From: Bartonella sp. DB5-6
Lineage (GTDB): Bacteria; Pseudomonadota; Alphaproteobacteria; Rhizobiales; Rhizobiaceae
Direction of reading: 5' to 3'
DNA length: 64,000 bases
Assembly (NCBI RefSeq): GCF_000278115.1
Contig: NZ_JH725119.1
Span: forward strand, 50,909-114,908
This document shows, in pieces, positions 28,871-38,273 of the stretch. How positions within the stretch are numbered: position 1 is the first letter of the stretch; the number at the start of each line of letters is the position of its first letter. The notes beneath the pieces are model-generated. The model did not search any database. It saw only the letters and a program-made list of their open reading frames with translations, and was not told the origin of the DNA. Made by a program: the position numbers and the translations under genes.

Positions 28871-29925
28871 AGCTTTCCCTCATTATCAGAGAGTTTTTTG
28901 CGTGTCAAAAAACTATAAATTCCATTCCATGAAAATTCACGTTGTCCCAATAACCCTTGCCTCCAAAATAAGATAATCACTAGCAAGAGAAGAGAAAAAA
29001 CAACCATACGCAGTCCTGGTATCTCTGGAATATGTATAAAACCTAAGTCAAGCGGACTTTCAATAATGCGAAGCCATTCAAGCATGACTGTAATAATAAT
29101 GCTACCGATAATACTACCTGTAATTGAACCAAGCCCACCAGCAACAACAATCATCAGAATATTAAAGGTTAGGAGAAAGTTAAACATTTTGGGATCAATC
29201 GTTGAAATAAGAGCAGCCATTAATGCTCCTCCTATACCGGCAAAAAATGCTCCAACAGTAAAGGAAAAACTACGGTAAAAAAAAGCGTTAATCCCCATCG
29301 TTTTCGCGGCTATTTCATCATCACGAATAGCACGTAATACGTTACCAGTATTGCTTCGCAGTAAGAGAATAATAAAGATAACCGTAAATGCTAACCAACC
29401 ATAGTTCCACCATAATGTTGCATTTTGAGGTATCCCTTTGATTCCAAGTGAGCCATTTGTTAGGGATGTACTGTTCGTAATGACAATTCGAATAATTTCT
29501 GCAAAACCTAATGTTGCAATTCCAAGATAATCGCCTCCTAAGCGTAACACTGGAAGAGCAATTAATAAACCTACGATTGCAGCGCAGAGACCACTCATAA
29601 CAACAGCCACAAAAAAAGGTAATTGCAAATAATGCAGTGGCTCAGCTATAGGCTCAAGAATCCACATCATTTCTTTTTGTTCTGGGGAAAGAAGTAAAAT
29701 TGCGCATACATAAGCACCAATGGCCATGAAACCAGCATGCCCAAGAGAAAACATACCCGTGAAGCCGTAAATTAAATTAAGCGAAATTGCTAATATTGCA
29801 TTAATGGCAATAAGATTAATAACACGAAGTGTATAGTCATTGAAATGATTGTTTGCATAAAATAAAAAACCAATAAAAATCAAAATACTGGCACATGACA
29901 GAAAAGTTATAGCTGATTTTCCCAT
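28867..29925 (-). CDS. livM: Branched-chain amino acid ABC transporter permease LivM
   Basis: This 352-residue inner-membrane permease has about nine hydrophobic segments and the LivM signature 'AISLNLIYGFTGMFSLGHAGFMAIGAY'-like region (residues about 42-68), plus 'GDYLGIATLGFAEIIRIVI' and 'GVNAFFYRSFSF'-like 'GINAFFYRSFSFTVGAFFAG'. ATG 29925 overlaps the livH stop codon (TAATG) and is preceded by AGGAGAA; the open frame extends to 30192 inside livH but that extension is not coding-like. Confidence 0.95.
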   Translation of the reverse strand: MGKSAITFLSCASILIFIGFLFYANNHFNDYTLRVINLIAINAILAISLNLIYGFTGMFSLGHAGFMAIGAYVCAILLLSPEQKEMMWILEPIAEPLHYLQLPFFVAVVMSGLCAAIVGLLIALPVLRLGGDYLGIATLGFAEIIRIVITNSTSLTNGSLGIKGIPQNATLWWNYGWLAFTVIFIILLLRSNTGNVLRAIRDDEIAAKTMGINAFFYRSFSFTVGAFFAGIGGALMAALISTIDPKMFNFLLTFNILMIVVAGGLGSITGSIIGSIIITVMLEWLRIIESPLDLGFIHIPEIPGLRMVVFSLLLLVIILFWRQGLLGQREFSWNGIYSFLTRKKLSDNEGKL

Positions 29926-31001
29926 TAAATTTTCTCCTGATTTTTTTTGCCCATTAAACCAGTTGGCATTACTAATAAAATCAGAATCAATAAAATAAAG
30001 GCGAAGGCATCTCGGTATCCAGATAAAGCAGGAAAGAATGCAATAATCATAATTTCGATAAATCCTAGTAATAATCCACCTAACATTGCTCCTGGAATTG
30101 AGCCAATACCTCCGATAACGGCTGCAATAAATGCCTTGAGCCCAGGAAGAACACCCATATAAGGTTGAATTTGAGGGTAGCGCAGAGACCACATGATGCC
30201 CGCAATAGCGGCAAGTGCTGAGCCTATCCCAAATGTGAATGCAATAACTTTATTGACGGAAACACCCATCAAACGCGTCGTTTCAATATCACATGAGATT
30301 GCACGCATAGCAAGCCCAGGCTTTGTTTTATGGATAATCCATAACAATAACACAATCAAAAAAAACGAAACAGTAGGAACAATCAGAGACATGGGAGAAA
30401 TTCTAATGATTCTATCAGTCCCTGATTCTAAATGCCATAGAATTGGCCTTACAAGAAAATCTGGCTGTTTTACCCCTTTTGGGACACCACTAAAGAGTAC
30501 GGTAGCAGCATTTTCAATAAAAAAGGAAACTCCTATCGCACCAATGAGTGCTGAGATACGTGGAGCATGACGCAGAGGTCTATAAGCAAATTGGTCAACA
30601 GTAATACCTACTGCACTTGTGATAAAGACTGAAAAACAAATAGCAAAAATCCAAATTGGTGTAAAATCTTGAGGGGCAATTTTAAGATAATAAATGAACC
30701 CTAGAGTAAGAATTAAAAAAACAGCTATCCAATAAATTGGAGGCCTTGTTTTAAACCCTATAAATACCGAATAATAAATGAAAACGGCTAATAATACAAG
30801 AAGGATAGCAGACCAAGCCGGCATAAAGCTAATTGTGGAAAAGAAAACAAAATACGCTCCCAGCATAAAAATATCACCGTGAGCAAAATTAATGAGTCTC
30901 AGGATACCATAAACCATGGTGTAACCAATAGCGATAAGCCCGTAAAGTGATCCTAATGCCAGTGCATTAAAAAAATACTGGATGAACATTTCAGTGCTCA
31001 T
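29925..31001 (-). CDS. livH: Branched-chain amino acid ABC transporter permease LivH
   Basis: This 358-residue permease starts 'MSTEMFIQYFFNALALGSLYGLIAIGYTMVYGILRLINFAHGD', split here as a hallmark of LivH, and ends 'FAFILLILILLVMPTGLMG'. The domain 'GIGSALAAIAGIMWSLRYPQ' and 'AVIGGIGSIPGAMLGGLLLG' fit the family. It is about 50 residues longer than the common 300-310; the extra part is a hydrophobic stretch near residues 75-115 with 'PIYWIAVFLILTLGFIYYL'. ATG 31001 is preceded by GGAAGGATAAGAG. Confidence 0.94.
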   Translation of the reverse strand: MSTEMFIQYFFNALALGSLYGLIAIGYTMVYGILRLINFAHGDIFMLGAYFVFFSTISFMPAWSAILLVLLAVFIYYSVFIGFKTRPPIYWIAVFLILTLGFIYYLKIAPQDFTPIWIFAICFSVFITSAVGITVDQFAYRPLRHAPRISALIGAIGVSFFIENAATVLFSGVPKGVKQPDFLVRPILWHLESGTDRIIRISPMSLIVPTVSFFLIVLLLWIIHKTKPGLAMRAISCDIETTRLMGVSVNKVIAFTFGIGSALAAIAGIMWSLRYPQIQPYMGVLPGLKAFIAAVIGGIGSIPGAMLGGLLLGFIEIMIIAFFPALSGYRDAFAFILLILILLVMPTGLMGKKNQEKI

Positions 31002-31122
31002 CTCTTATCCTTCCACATTTGTTAATTCATATAGGCTAAAATACGAAGCCTTTAGACTTTATAGTTGAGAAAAAATCTTCAATTACTTTATTGTATTTTA
31101 ATGCGTAAAACTTTTTGATTTT

Positions 31123-32256
31123 TTAAAAAGCAGGTCTAACTTCATCCAAATAGACACGTTTCCCGCCCTTTATTTCAATTATACCGATAGGAATTTTAGG
31201 ATTATGGTTCTCATCCATAGACATAGCACCAAAAGGTGTTTGAAAATCTTTTAATCTGCTAAGTTCTAAAGTGATCTTTTCACGATCATCACTACCAGCA
31301 TTTTCAATAGCTTGCATGAACATCATATAACTCGTATATCCTAAAACAGAATTGATATTTGGTTCCTTATCAGGATAGGTTGCATTCCACTCATTTGTAA
31401 ACTCTTGCGCAGCTGCTGACATGTTTGGCATATCTACACTATAGGGAAGTGTTGTATGCAAGAAACCTTCTGCTGCCTTTCCTGCGATTGTGGTAGTTTC
31501 CGGATTATCCATAGCATCTCCACCCATAATCTGAAATTTTGCACCCAACTCACGCGCTTGTTTCATGATGATAGCACCTTCGGAAAAATAGGAGGGAATA
31601 AATAAAATATCAGGTTTTTGTGCTATAATCTGTGTCAGCACAGCTGAAAAATCCTGATCTCCAGAATTATAGTTTAAGTTTGAGATAACTTCACCCCCCA
31701 GCTTTTTGAAAGCGCGTGCAAAATAGCTTGCAAGTCCAATTGCGTAATCGCTTGATATATCTTTGAGGATAGCTGCTTTTTTTGCGTGTAGAGTCTGAGC
31801 TACATAGGTCGCAATTCCTATGCCTTGATAGGAGTCAATGAAGCAAGCACGAAAATAATATTTTTTGCCTTGTGTAACAAGTGGACTTGTTGAGGAAGTT
31901 GCAATAGCTGGGGTCTTTCCTTTTTCAGATATTTCCCCGCCAGCCAACGAAAGTGAAGAGCCATAGCTACCAATGATTCCACTAACTTTTTCACTAGCAG
32001 TTAAGCGCATAACAGCATTAGCTGCTTCTACTTTATCGGATTTATTATCAATGATAATGAGCTCCACTTTACGTCCTAGTATTTCTGGGACTTTTTTATG
32101 CGCTAGCTGTATCCCTCTCATTTCAAGTTGTCCTCCAAATGCATTTTGACCACTTAACGGAAGGTAAACACCAATTTTAATAGGCTCACCTGCACAGACA
32201 TTCGTTACAAGCGCCATTACAGTAGCGAGTGTAGTAAGTATCTTCCTTAATTGCAT
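31123..32256 (-). CDS. livK: Branched-chain amino acid ABC transporter substrate-binding protein
   Basis: This 377-residue periplasmic binding protein has a Sec signal peptide (MQLRKILTTLATVMALVTNV then CAGEP) and the Leu/Ile/Val-binding fold: 'IKIGVYLPLSGQNAFGGQLEMRG', 'VELIIIDNKSDKVEAANAV', 'VSGIIGSYGSSLSLA', 'TPAIATSSTSPLVTQGKKYYFR'. It is the first gene of livKHMGF and has a strong ribosome-binding site (GGGAGGTG). The ligand range cannot be read from the sequence. Confidence 0.9.
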   Translation of the reverse strand: MQLRKILTTLATVMALVTNVCAGEPIKIGVYLPLSGQNAFGGQLEMRGIQLAHKKVPEILGRKVELIIIDNKSDKVEAANAVMRLTASEKVSGIIGSYGSSLSLAGGEISEKGKTPAIATSSTSPLVTQGKKYYFRACFIDSYQGIGIATYVAQTLHAKKAAILKDISSDYAIGLASYFARAFKKLGGEVISNLNYNSGDQDFSAVLTQIIAQKPDILFIPSYFSEGAIIMKQARELGAKFQIMGGDAMDNPETTTIAGKAAEGFLHTTLPYSVDMPNMSAAAQEFTNEWNATYPDKEPNINSVLGYTSYMMFMQAIENAGSDDREKITLELSRLKDFQTPFGAMSMDENHNPKIPIGIIEIKGGKRVYLDEVRPAF

Positions 32257-32589
32257 TGCACACCTCCCTTAAGCTTATTGCCGATTTTTATCGTGATTTT
32301 AAGTCCTTCTTATCTTGAACATCTTCATCATGCAAGTTACACATTAGGAAAATATCACTATGTGAAAAATCAATTATACTACAATAAGGTGTGTGTTGTA
32401 AGATATCTGAAGCAGACGATCAAACATCTTTGTAAATATTTAGGTGTATGCGATCATGTTAATATCAAGAGATGCGACAATATGGGGAAATCTTATCTTG
32501 GGGCTTGCGTGTTGATATAAGAGCAATGTTTACTTAGAATGTAAAGAATCGGTATCTTATAATTTAGACCTACAGGATCACGTTTTATT
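32257..32589. other. Divergent promoter region livK / cold-shock gene
   Basis: 333 nt between the divergent livK and the two-domain cold-shock gene. It should hold both promoters and probably a long 5' leader of the cold-shock mRNA. I could not assign -35/-10 boxes with confidence. Confidence 0.4.
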
Positions 32590-33165
32590 ATGACGAGTAA
32601 AGATGTATTAAAGGGTTATTCTCTATCTGAAGACAATTTAGGTGCTTGTGGTGAAATTATTGAAATTAGTGGTGTCATTAAGTGGTTTGATGGTAGTAAA
32701 GGGTATGGGTTTATTATACCTGATTTGCCTAATTTTCCTGATATATTATTGCATGTCACGGTGATGCGGAGGGATGGTTTTCAAACGGCTCTGGAGGGTG
32801 CAAAAGTTGTCTGTGCTGTAGAAAAAACTGAACGAGGATTAAAGTGTGTTCAGGTGAAATCCATAGATTGTTCTTCAGCGATTCATCCGTCAGAAATTCC
32901 AGCTCGTACACATGTTGTTGTTACTCCAGAAAGTGGTTTAGAGCGCGCAATTGTTAAGTGGTTTAATCGTGATAAAGGGTTTGGTTTTTTGAGCCGTGGA
33001 CAGGGAACAGAAGATATTTTTATCCATATGGAAACATTGCGCCGTTTTGGTTTAGCAGAGCTTCGCTCTGGACAAGTTGTTCTTGTGCGTTTTGGTAAAG
33101 GTGAAAAAGGCTTGATGACAGCAGAAATTTATCCTGATATAGGAATTCCGTTTGCCACGCATTAA
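32590..33165 (+). CDS. Cold-shock protein with two CSD domains
   Basis: This 191-residue protein has two cold-shock OB-folds. The first (about 26-92) has 'GVIKWFDGSKGYGFIIPD' with the RNP1-like KGYGFI and 'DILLHVTVM' as RNP2. The second (about 119-185) has 'AIVKWFNRDKGFGFLSRG' and 'DIFIHMETLRRFG'. Two-domain Csp proteins of this layout are common in alphaproteobacteria and bind single-stranded RNA or DNA as chaperones or antiterminators. A DUF192 gene follows, as in many Rhizobiales. Confidence 0.92.
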   Translation: MTSKDVLKGYSLSEDNLGACGEIIEISGVIKWFDGSKGYGFIIPDLPNFPDILLHVTVMRRDGFQTALEGAKVVCAVEKTERGLKCVQVKSIDCSSAIHPSEIPARTHVVVTPESGLERAIVKWFNRDKGFGFLSRGQGTEDIFIHMETLRRFGLAELRSGQVVLVRFGKGEKGLMTAEIYPDIGIPFATH

Positions 33166-33418
33166 TTTTACTTTTAAATTCGCATGGTTTCTTTGTTTTT
33201 AGAGAGATATGCTGTTGCGCAAACATAAAAAGCTGTAAAACTGGTACTTACAGTAAAAAAGACGTATCTGTAAGGCTGTAAATCAAATAAAGCAGATTGC
33301 AAATATGGTGTTGAGAACAGTAAAATTGAGAGCAATAAGAAGGTAACTTTCTTATCCTTTTACTTATTAAATTCTGGTATTTTTTATTTTACGCAACAAA
33401 ATTAAAAAGTTATCTGTG

Positions 33419-33955
33419 ATGGTGATAAAAATGTTAAAGCCTTTTAAAAGAGGATGCGTCGTTGTGTTGGCGCTATTTTATGTGTTAAAGGTGAGTATAG
33501 CTTTAGCAAGGGAGCCTATGGAGTTTCCTATTCATCCGGTTCCTTTAAAAATACAGACAAAGCAAGATACGTTCTCTTACAGGGTAGAGATTGCTTTTAC
33601 AGAATCCCAAGCTGCTGCTGGTTTAATGTATCGCACTGACTTTCCACGTAATCACGCGATGCTCTTTAGACAACAGGAAAGTAAGCAGTTAAAGGATAAG
33701 CAAAAATTTTTTATGTGGATGGCAAATACGCCTTTACCCTTAGATATGATTTTTTTAAATGCTGAGGGTATTATTGTATCGATTGTGGAAAAAACTTCAC
33801 CATTTTCAACGGATATTATTTCATCAGGAGTTCCCGCAACTTTTGCACTTGAGGTTAACGCTGGTGAAGTTTCTGAAAAACAAATAGAGAAGGGGCAACG
33901 TGTTATTCATCCTGCTATTTGTGGAAAGTGCGAAGGTGAAAATAATGGCGGCTGA
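33419..33955 (+). CDS. DUF192 family exported protein
   Basis: A protein of 178 residues (179 if GTG 33416 is the start) with an N-terminal signal segment (about 5-31, ending ALARE) and a DUF192 domain: 'FSYRVEIAFTESQAAAGLMYRTDFPRNHAML' in outline, then 'FFMWMANTPLPLDMIFLNAEGIIVSI' and 'ALEVNAGEVSEKQIEKGQRV', all matching the family. The domain's function is unknown. The 3' end overlaps the start of the alpha/beta hydrolase by 11 nt, so the two are translationally coupled. Confidence 0.88.
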   Translation: MVIKMLKPFKRGCVVVLALFYVLKVSIALAREPMEFPIHPVPLKIQTKQDTFSYRVEIAFTESQAAAGLMYRTDFPRNHAMLFRQQESKQLKDKQKFFMWMANTPLPLDMIFLNAEGIIVSIVEKTSPFSTDIISSGVPATFALEVNAGEVSEKQIEKGQRVIHPAICGKCEGENNGG

Positions 33956-34718
33956 AGATATTCGTTTTTTTGAATATGACGGTTTGCGCTTTGCTTACCG
34001 AGAAGAAGGGCAGGGGATGCCTATTTTGTTAATTCATGGTTTTGGATCTTCCTCACGTGTGAATTGGTATTCAACGGGTTGGTTTAAAACCCTTACTGAG
34101 AAAGGATATCGTGTTATTGCTCTTGATAATCGAGGACATGGCAATTCAGTTAAAAGTTACGATTCTTCTTTTTATACGCCTCAAGCTATGGCTGGAGATG
34201 CAGTAAAATTGTTGCAGCATTTGGAATTATCTAAAGTGCATGTCATGGGATATTCTATGGGGGCTCGAATTAGTGCATTTATGGCTCTGTTGTATCCAAC
34301 ATATGTACATAGTGTTATTTTGGGTGGCTTAGGTCTTGGTTTGCTAACGGGAGCAGGGAATTGGGAACCAGTTGCTGAGGCTCTTTTAGCAGAAGATATT
34401 TCTACTATTACCAATCCACGTGGTTTGATGTTCCGTAAATTTGCAGATCAAACTAAAAGCGATAGGCGTGCTCTGGCTGCCTGTATTATCACATCAAAAC
34501 AGGAATTAACAGCATCTGAGGTTTGTAAAATTAAACAACCTGCACTTGTTGCTGTTGGTTCATTAGATGAAATTGGCGGTGAAGCAGAACCGTTAGCAGC
34601 CTTGTTGCCCTGTGGTGAGGCATTACTAATTCCTAATCGAGATCATATGTTTGCTGTGGGAGATAAAGTCTATAAAGAAGGCGTTATCAATTTTCTTTCT
34701 CGTTATCCTATCATATGA
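33945..34718 (+). CDS. Alpha/beta hydrolase
   Basis: This 257-residue protein shows the alpha/beta-hydrolase fold: the oxyanion motif 'LLIHGFGSSSRVNW' near 28-41, the nucleophile elbow 'GYSMG' with Ser104, the acid in 'GSLDEIGGEAEPL', and the histidine in 'NRDHMFAVGDKVYKEGV'. Substrate unknown. ATG 33945 was chosen (GAAGGTG upstream); the open frame extends further up within the DUF192 gene. Confidence 0.88.
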   Translation: MAAEDIRFFEYDGLRFAYREEGQGMPILLIHGFGSSSRVNWYSTGWFKTLTEKGYRVIALDNRGHGNSVKSYDSSFYTPQAMAGDAVKLLQHLELSKVHVMGYSMGARISAFMALLYPTYVHSVILGGLGLGLLTGAGNWEPVAEALLAEDISTITNPRGLMFRKFADQTKSDRRALAACIITSKQELTASEVCKIKQPALVAVGSLDEIGGEAEPLAALLPCGEALLIPNRDHMFAVGDKVYKEGVINFLSRYPII

Positions 34719-35356
34719 TGAGTTATTCATAGATTTGAGAGTTTGCGAATAATTTAATGTGTTTTATCTCCGGTAAGGTAAAAAGCTTATTGAGAAGCTG
34801 AGCTATTATGTAGTATGAATTTTTATGAAAAGTTAAAAAAATAACAAATTCTCGTTAACCTATTTGATATATTTGTGCAGAACTGCAATCTTCTTTTATA
34901 AGTGAAATGAGTTATTCTGGAAATAGTCAAAAAGAATTTTGTAATTATGAAATAGGATTTTTAAATAAACAAAGCAGCTTAAAAAGATCGAAGTGCTTTT
35001 ATTTTATAGAACTCTACTTGTGTTAGAAGAAAAAGGATATACGTGATTGACCAATGCTTCGCCAAAATATGCTTGTAAGTGCAGGTATTAAAATTGGGAA
35101 TAAGATAGGAATTATTAAAAATTTACGATTTTCTAACCATTTTTTTATTTTTAAATTTCTACAAATAGATTTAACGATGATAGACCTTTTTAGGGTGGTT
35201 CTTAATTAAATGTGTTAAGATAGTGCGGTTTTGAGCATAGGTAACATAAGTGAAAATTGATACTAAGATTTTTTTTACTATCTTTACAGAATCATAGGAG
35301 TATCTTATTTGCTGCCCAAGAATTGATTTAAGAATCTCAAAAGACAGGAGAGCATA
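34719..35356. other. Intergenic, no supported gene
   Basis: 638 nt, AT-rich. One 51-codon plus-strand frame (35054-35209) has no family resemblance and lacks a ribosome-binding site. No tRNA or hairpin with a T run was seen. Confidence 0.45.
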
Positions 35357-35569
35357 GTGAATGCTGATGAAATAAAAAAACTTGATAGTTATTTTAAAAA
35401 CATATTCCAAAATTCAGCATTGCAAGTGAAGACACGACCTAAAAAGGATGATTCTTGTGAAGTTTATATTGGGGATGAGTTTTTAGGTATTATCTATCGA
35501 GATGAAGATGAAGATGAACTATCATATAATTTCTCAATGGCCATATTAGATATCGATTTAGGAAATTAA
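35357..35569 (+). CDS. Small conserved protein, DUF3126-like
   Basis: A 70-residue acidic protein that starts at GTG 35357 (AGGAG 7 nt upstream). The sequence 'ADEIKKLDSYFKNIFQNSALQVKTRP' followed by 'DSCEVYIGDEFLGIIYRDEDEDELSYNFSMAILDIDL' fits the DUF3126 family of small alphaproteobacterial proteins of unknown function; the assignment is by recollection of the family pattern. It is transcribed toward the convergent radC. Confidence 0.8.
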   Translation: MNADEIKKLDSYFKNIFQNSALQVKTRPKKDDSCEVYIGDEFLGIIYRDEDEDELSYNFSMAILDIDLGN

Positions 35570-35615
35570 TTCGTTCCGAATAACTGAATGGAATCTTTCT
35601 TGATTTTATTAAAAT

Positions 35616-36398
35616 TCATATGATTTTTAATGCTTTAAAGCTTGTGTATTCGTTTCGTGCAATAATAAGGTGGTCATGAATAGCAATGCCTAATGCATTT
35701 GCTGCATCTTTTAGTCTATGTGTCATTGTTATATCTGCTTTAGAAGGTGTCGCATCACCAGAGGGGTGGTTGTGTACTAAGATAAGTCCTGATGCGGATA
35801 ATTCCAAAGCTCGAGAAATTACTTCACGTGGATAAACAGGAGTGTGATCAATGGTTCCAGTTTGTTGTACTTCATCAGCAAGTAAACCATTTTTCTTATC
35901 AAGAAACAAAACGCGAAATTGTTCGCGTGTTTCATGAGCCATGACAGCTTTACAATAAGCAAGTACTTTGTCCCATGATGAAAAGATATCACGTTTAAAT
36001 AGCTCTGCACGAACAATGCGTCCGGCAACGTCTGAAATAATTTTCAAATCAGTTGCCGTTGCTGGCCCACATCCTTGAACTTCTTGAAGTCGATGAATAT
36101 CAGCACCCAATACGTCAGCTAATGAGCCAAAACGTGCTATCAAGTTTTTGGCTATTGGTTTTGTATTTGCTCGAGGGATGGTGCGAAAAAGCAATAATTC
36201 AAGGTATTCATAATCTTCAATTGCATTTCCTTTTGACTTTAAATAGCGTTTACGGAGTCGTTCACGATGTCCTTGGTAATGCTTATGTGTCTGTAGGTTT
36301 TCACTTTTTGTTTTTGATATTGGATTAATTGGAGAACTTGATGTTAAAGCAAAATGGTTGCTTTGGATGCCCTCCTTTTTATTTATTTTTTTAGCCAT
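35616..36398 (-). CDS. radC: RadC family JAB-domain protein
   Basis: This 260-residue protein has an N-terminal helix-hairpin-helix-like region ('[35 protein letters not shown]' in outline, 'VQGCGPATA') and a C-terminal JAB/MPN metallo-domain with '[21 protein letters not shown]' (HxH...D metal ligands). RadC is probably not the repair factor it was first named for; family members are often seen near mobile elements. It follows map on the same strand with a 16-nt gap. Confidence 0.92.
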   Translation of the reverse strand: MAKKINKKEGIQSNHFALTSSSPINPISKTKSENLQTHKHYQGHRERLRKRYLKSKGNAIEDYEYLELLLFRTIPRANTKPIAKNLIARFGSLADVLGADIHRLQEVQGCGPATATDLKIISDVAGRIVRAELFKRDIFSSWDKVLAYCKAVMAHETREQFRVLFLDKKNGLLADEVQQTGTIDHTPVYPREVISRALELSASGLILVHNHPSGDATPSKADITMTHRLKDAANALGIAIHDHLIIARNEYTSFKALKII

Positions 36399-36414
36399 GT
36401 TGTTTCTACATTAT

Positions 36415-37245
36415 TTAGGCATATAAATTGGGAATATAAAAAATATCTTTAGGAGATTGCGTAAAAATTTCGCATCCTTTATTTGTTACACCAATTGTAT
36501 GCTCGTACTGTGCAGTAAGAGATCGATCACGTGTAACGGCAGTCCAGCCATCAGATAAAATCTTAACCTGTGGTTTTCCAAGGTTGATCATGGGTTCAAT
36601 TGTAAACATCATACCTTGTTTTAGTACGATTCCTTCTCCAGGGGTTCCATAATGGAGAATATTGGGTGCATCATGAAAAAGCTGACCAATCCCATGACCA
36701 CAAAAATCTTTTACAATTGAACACCGTTCAGATTCTGCATAGTGTTGAATAGCAGCGCCAATATCACCTGTCGTTGCTCCAGGTTTAACTGCAGCAATCC
36801 CTCTCATAAGACTTTCATGTGTTATTTTTAGCAAACGTTCTGCAGCACGCCTGATTTTCCCTACAGGATACATGCGGCTTGAATCTCCATGCCAACCATC
36901 GAGAATAAAAGTTACATCAACATTAACAATGTCTCCTTCTTGCAAGGGTCTTTTATTAGGAATACCATGGCAAACCACATGGTTGATAGATGTACAGCAT
37001 GAATGTTCGTATCCATGATAATTGAGGTCAGCAGGAAGTGCTCCTCGCTCAGCACCAAAAGTAAATACAAAATCATCAATTTCTTGCGTAGTAATGCTAG
37101 GTTTAATAATATCTGTGAGTGCATCAAGGCATTCAGCAGCAATGCGACCAACCTCTCGCATTTTAACAAAAGCCTGCTCATCAAAAATGCGGATTTGCCC
37201 ATTAAATTTTAAGGGTATTTTATTATATTCAATATATTCAGTCAT
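36415..37245 (-). CDS. map: Methionine aminopeptidase, type I
   Basis: This 276-residue metalloenzyme removes the N-terminal methionine. Metal ligands are visible in 'GDIVNVDVTFILDGWHGDSSRMY' (two Asp), 'FCGHGIGQLFHDAPNI' (His), 'FTIEPMINLG' (Glu) and 'TAQYEHTIGVT' (Glu); 'NHVVCHGIPNKRPLQEGDIV' carries the substrate-site His. Length is normal. Its start overlaps the end of the broken sfsA gene. Confidence 0.96.
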   Translation of the reverse strand: MTEYIEYNKIPLKFNGQIRIFDEQAFVKMREVGRIAAECLDALTDIIKPSITTQEIDDFVFTFGAERGALPADLNYHGYEHSCCTSINHVVCHGIPNKRPLQEGDIVNVDVTFILDGWHGDSSRMYPVGKIRRAAERLLKITHESLMRGIAAVKPGATTGDIGAAIQHYAESERCSIVKDFCGHGIGQLFHDAPNILHYGTPGEGIVLKQGMMFTIEPMINLGKPQVKILSDGWTAVTRDRSLTAQYEHTIGVTNKGCEIFTQSPKDIFYIPNLYA

Positions 37246-37952
37246 TGCTTTTTCTGTTTTCTATTTCTACTCGATGAATCGAAAAAATACCTTCTATATT
37301 TACGTGACATTTTAAAGCATAAAATTCTACCCCTGATTTTAATGCTAAATCAAATTTACGTCCATAAGTTGGATCAAGATCATGGCATATTGTGTAAGAT
37401 AAGCAATCTTCCCGTTGAATTATATAAAACATAGCGGCTTGTTTCCCTTGTTGCACAATTTTTATGAGTTCTTCAAGGTGACGTGTGCCGCATTTTGTCA
37501 CGGTATCAGGAAATTATGCCAATCCTTTTTGGCGAATAAAGTGAACATTTTTTACTTCTAAATAACAGTCAGAGGTGATGCCATCGCGCAAAAAAGTCAA
37601 TTCACGATTATGTATCATAGTATTGTTTTTTCAAAATTGTTTTGTACCCGTTTAATTTTGGTAATAATTTATTTTGAATTGCTTCTAATACAAGTTTGTT
37701 GGGTAAAGTTGTATTGATGCCAACCAAAGTATTATTTGCCTCGACAATTTTTAATCGATATGTGTATTTTCGCTTGGAATTGTTGTTATATAAAAGCCAA
37801 ATATTGGAGTTTGGAGTTGCCAATCCAAGCATAGATTCTGTATCAGGAACTGACACCGTGAAGATGCCTTCATCGCTCCCTGTAACATCAGCAAGGAAAT
37901 GTTTATAACGACGGATGATCTTTGCAGGAAAAAGTTTTGGAATAAAGAGCAT
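37238..37952 (-). pseudogene. sfsA: sfsA (sugar fermentation stimulation protein), disrupted
   Basis: Two minus-strand pieces belong to one SfsA protein. The N-terminal piece (37952 to 37608; 'KLFPAKIIRRYKHFLADVTG', 'VSVPDTESMLGL') runs into a stop at 37608-37610 caused by a probable 1-nt insertion, after 'YYDT'. Shifting frame there gives 'NRELTFLRDGITSDCYLEVK' and then 'NVHFIRQKGLA', typical SfsA. That frame then meets a TAA at 37514-37516 where the family has Glu, and continues to the natural end in 'FPDTVTKCGTRHLEELIKIV'. So one frameshift and one nonsense codon inactivate the gene, which sits just before map as in other Rhizobiales. Confidence 0.9.
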
Positions 37953-38273
37953 ATGCCTTTTTTAGAATGTATATTTTTTAGTTCAACTCAGATTGCTATT
38001 TGTAAATGCTATAGCACGTTAAATAATACGCTGTGGATGCAAAAAGACATTAAGGGAACTCATATAACCGCTCTAAGACCTAAGACGAAAATTCGTTTTT
38101 TCTTTCATAATTCATTGTTAATCCTTTTAAAGTTATTATTTTATAAATTCTTAATGAAAAGATAATATGGACCGTAATTTGTTATTTAAAAGGTTGTTTT
38201 ATGGCATATTTTATTAAAAGGTTGCGTTCAAAAACAGTTATAGGGGCATAATATTTAGAATTAGGTAAGATTG
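37953..38273. other. Intergenic between sfsA and trmJ
   Basis: 321 nt of AT-rich sequence, divergent between sfsA and trmJ. An 88-codon plus-strand frame here has no family resemblance and starts inside sfsA. It should hold the promoters of both units. Confidence 0.45.

Noticed and set aside
32251-32520. 89-aa plus-strand ORF upstream of the cold-shock gene
   Set aside because: Starts with TTG inside the livK 5' end, no ribosome-binding site and no family resemblance; likely chance reading in a leader region.
35171-35410. 79-aa minus-strand ORF overlapping the DUF3126-like gene start
   Set aside because: Lacks a ribosome-binding site and overlaps a better-supported gene.
37899-38165. 88-aa plus-strand ORF between sfsA and trmJ
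   Set aside because: Starts antisense inside sfsA, no ribosome-binding site or recognisable pattern.
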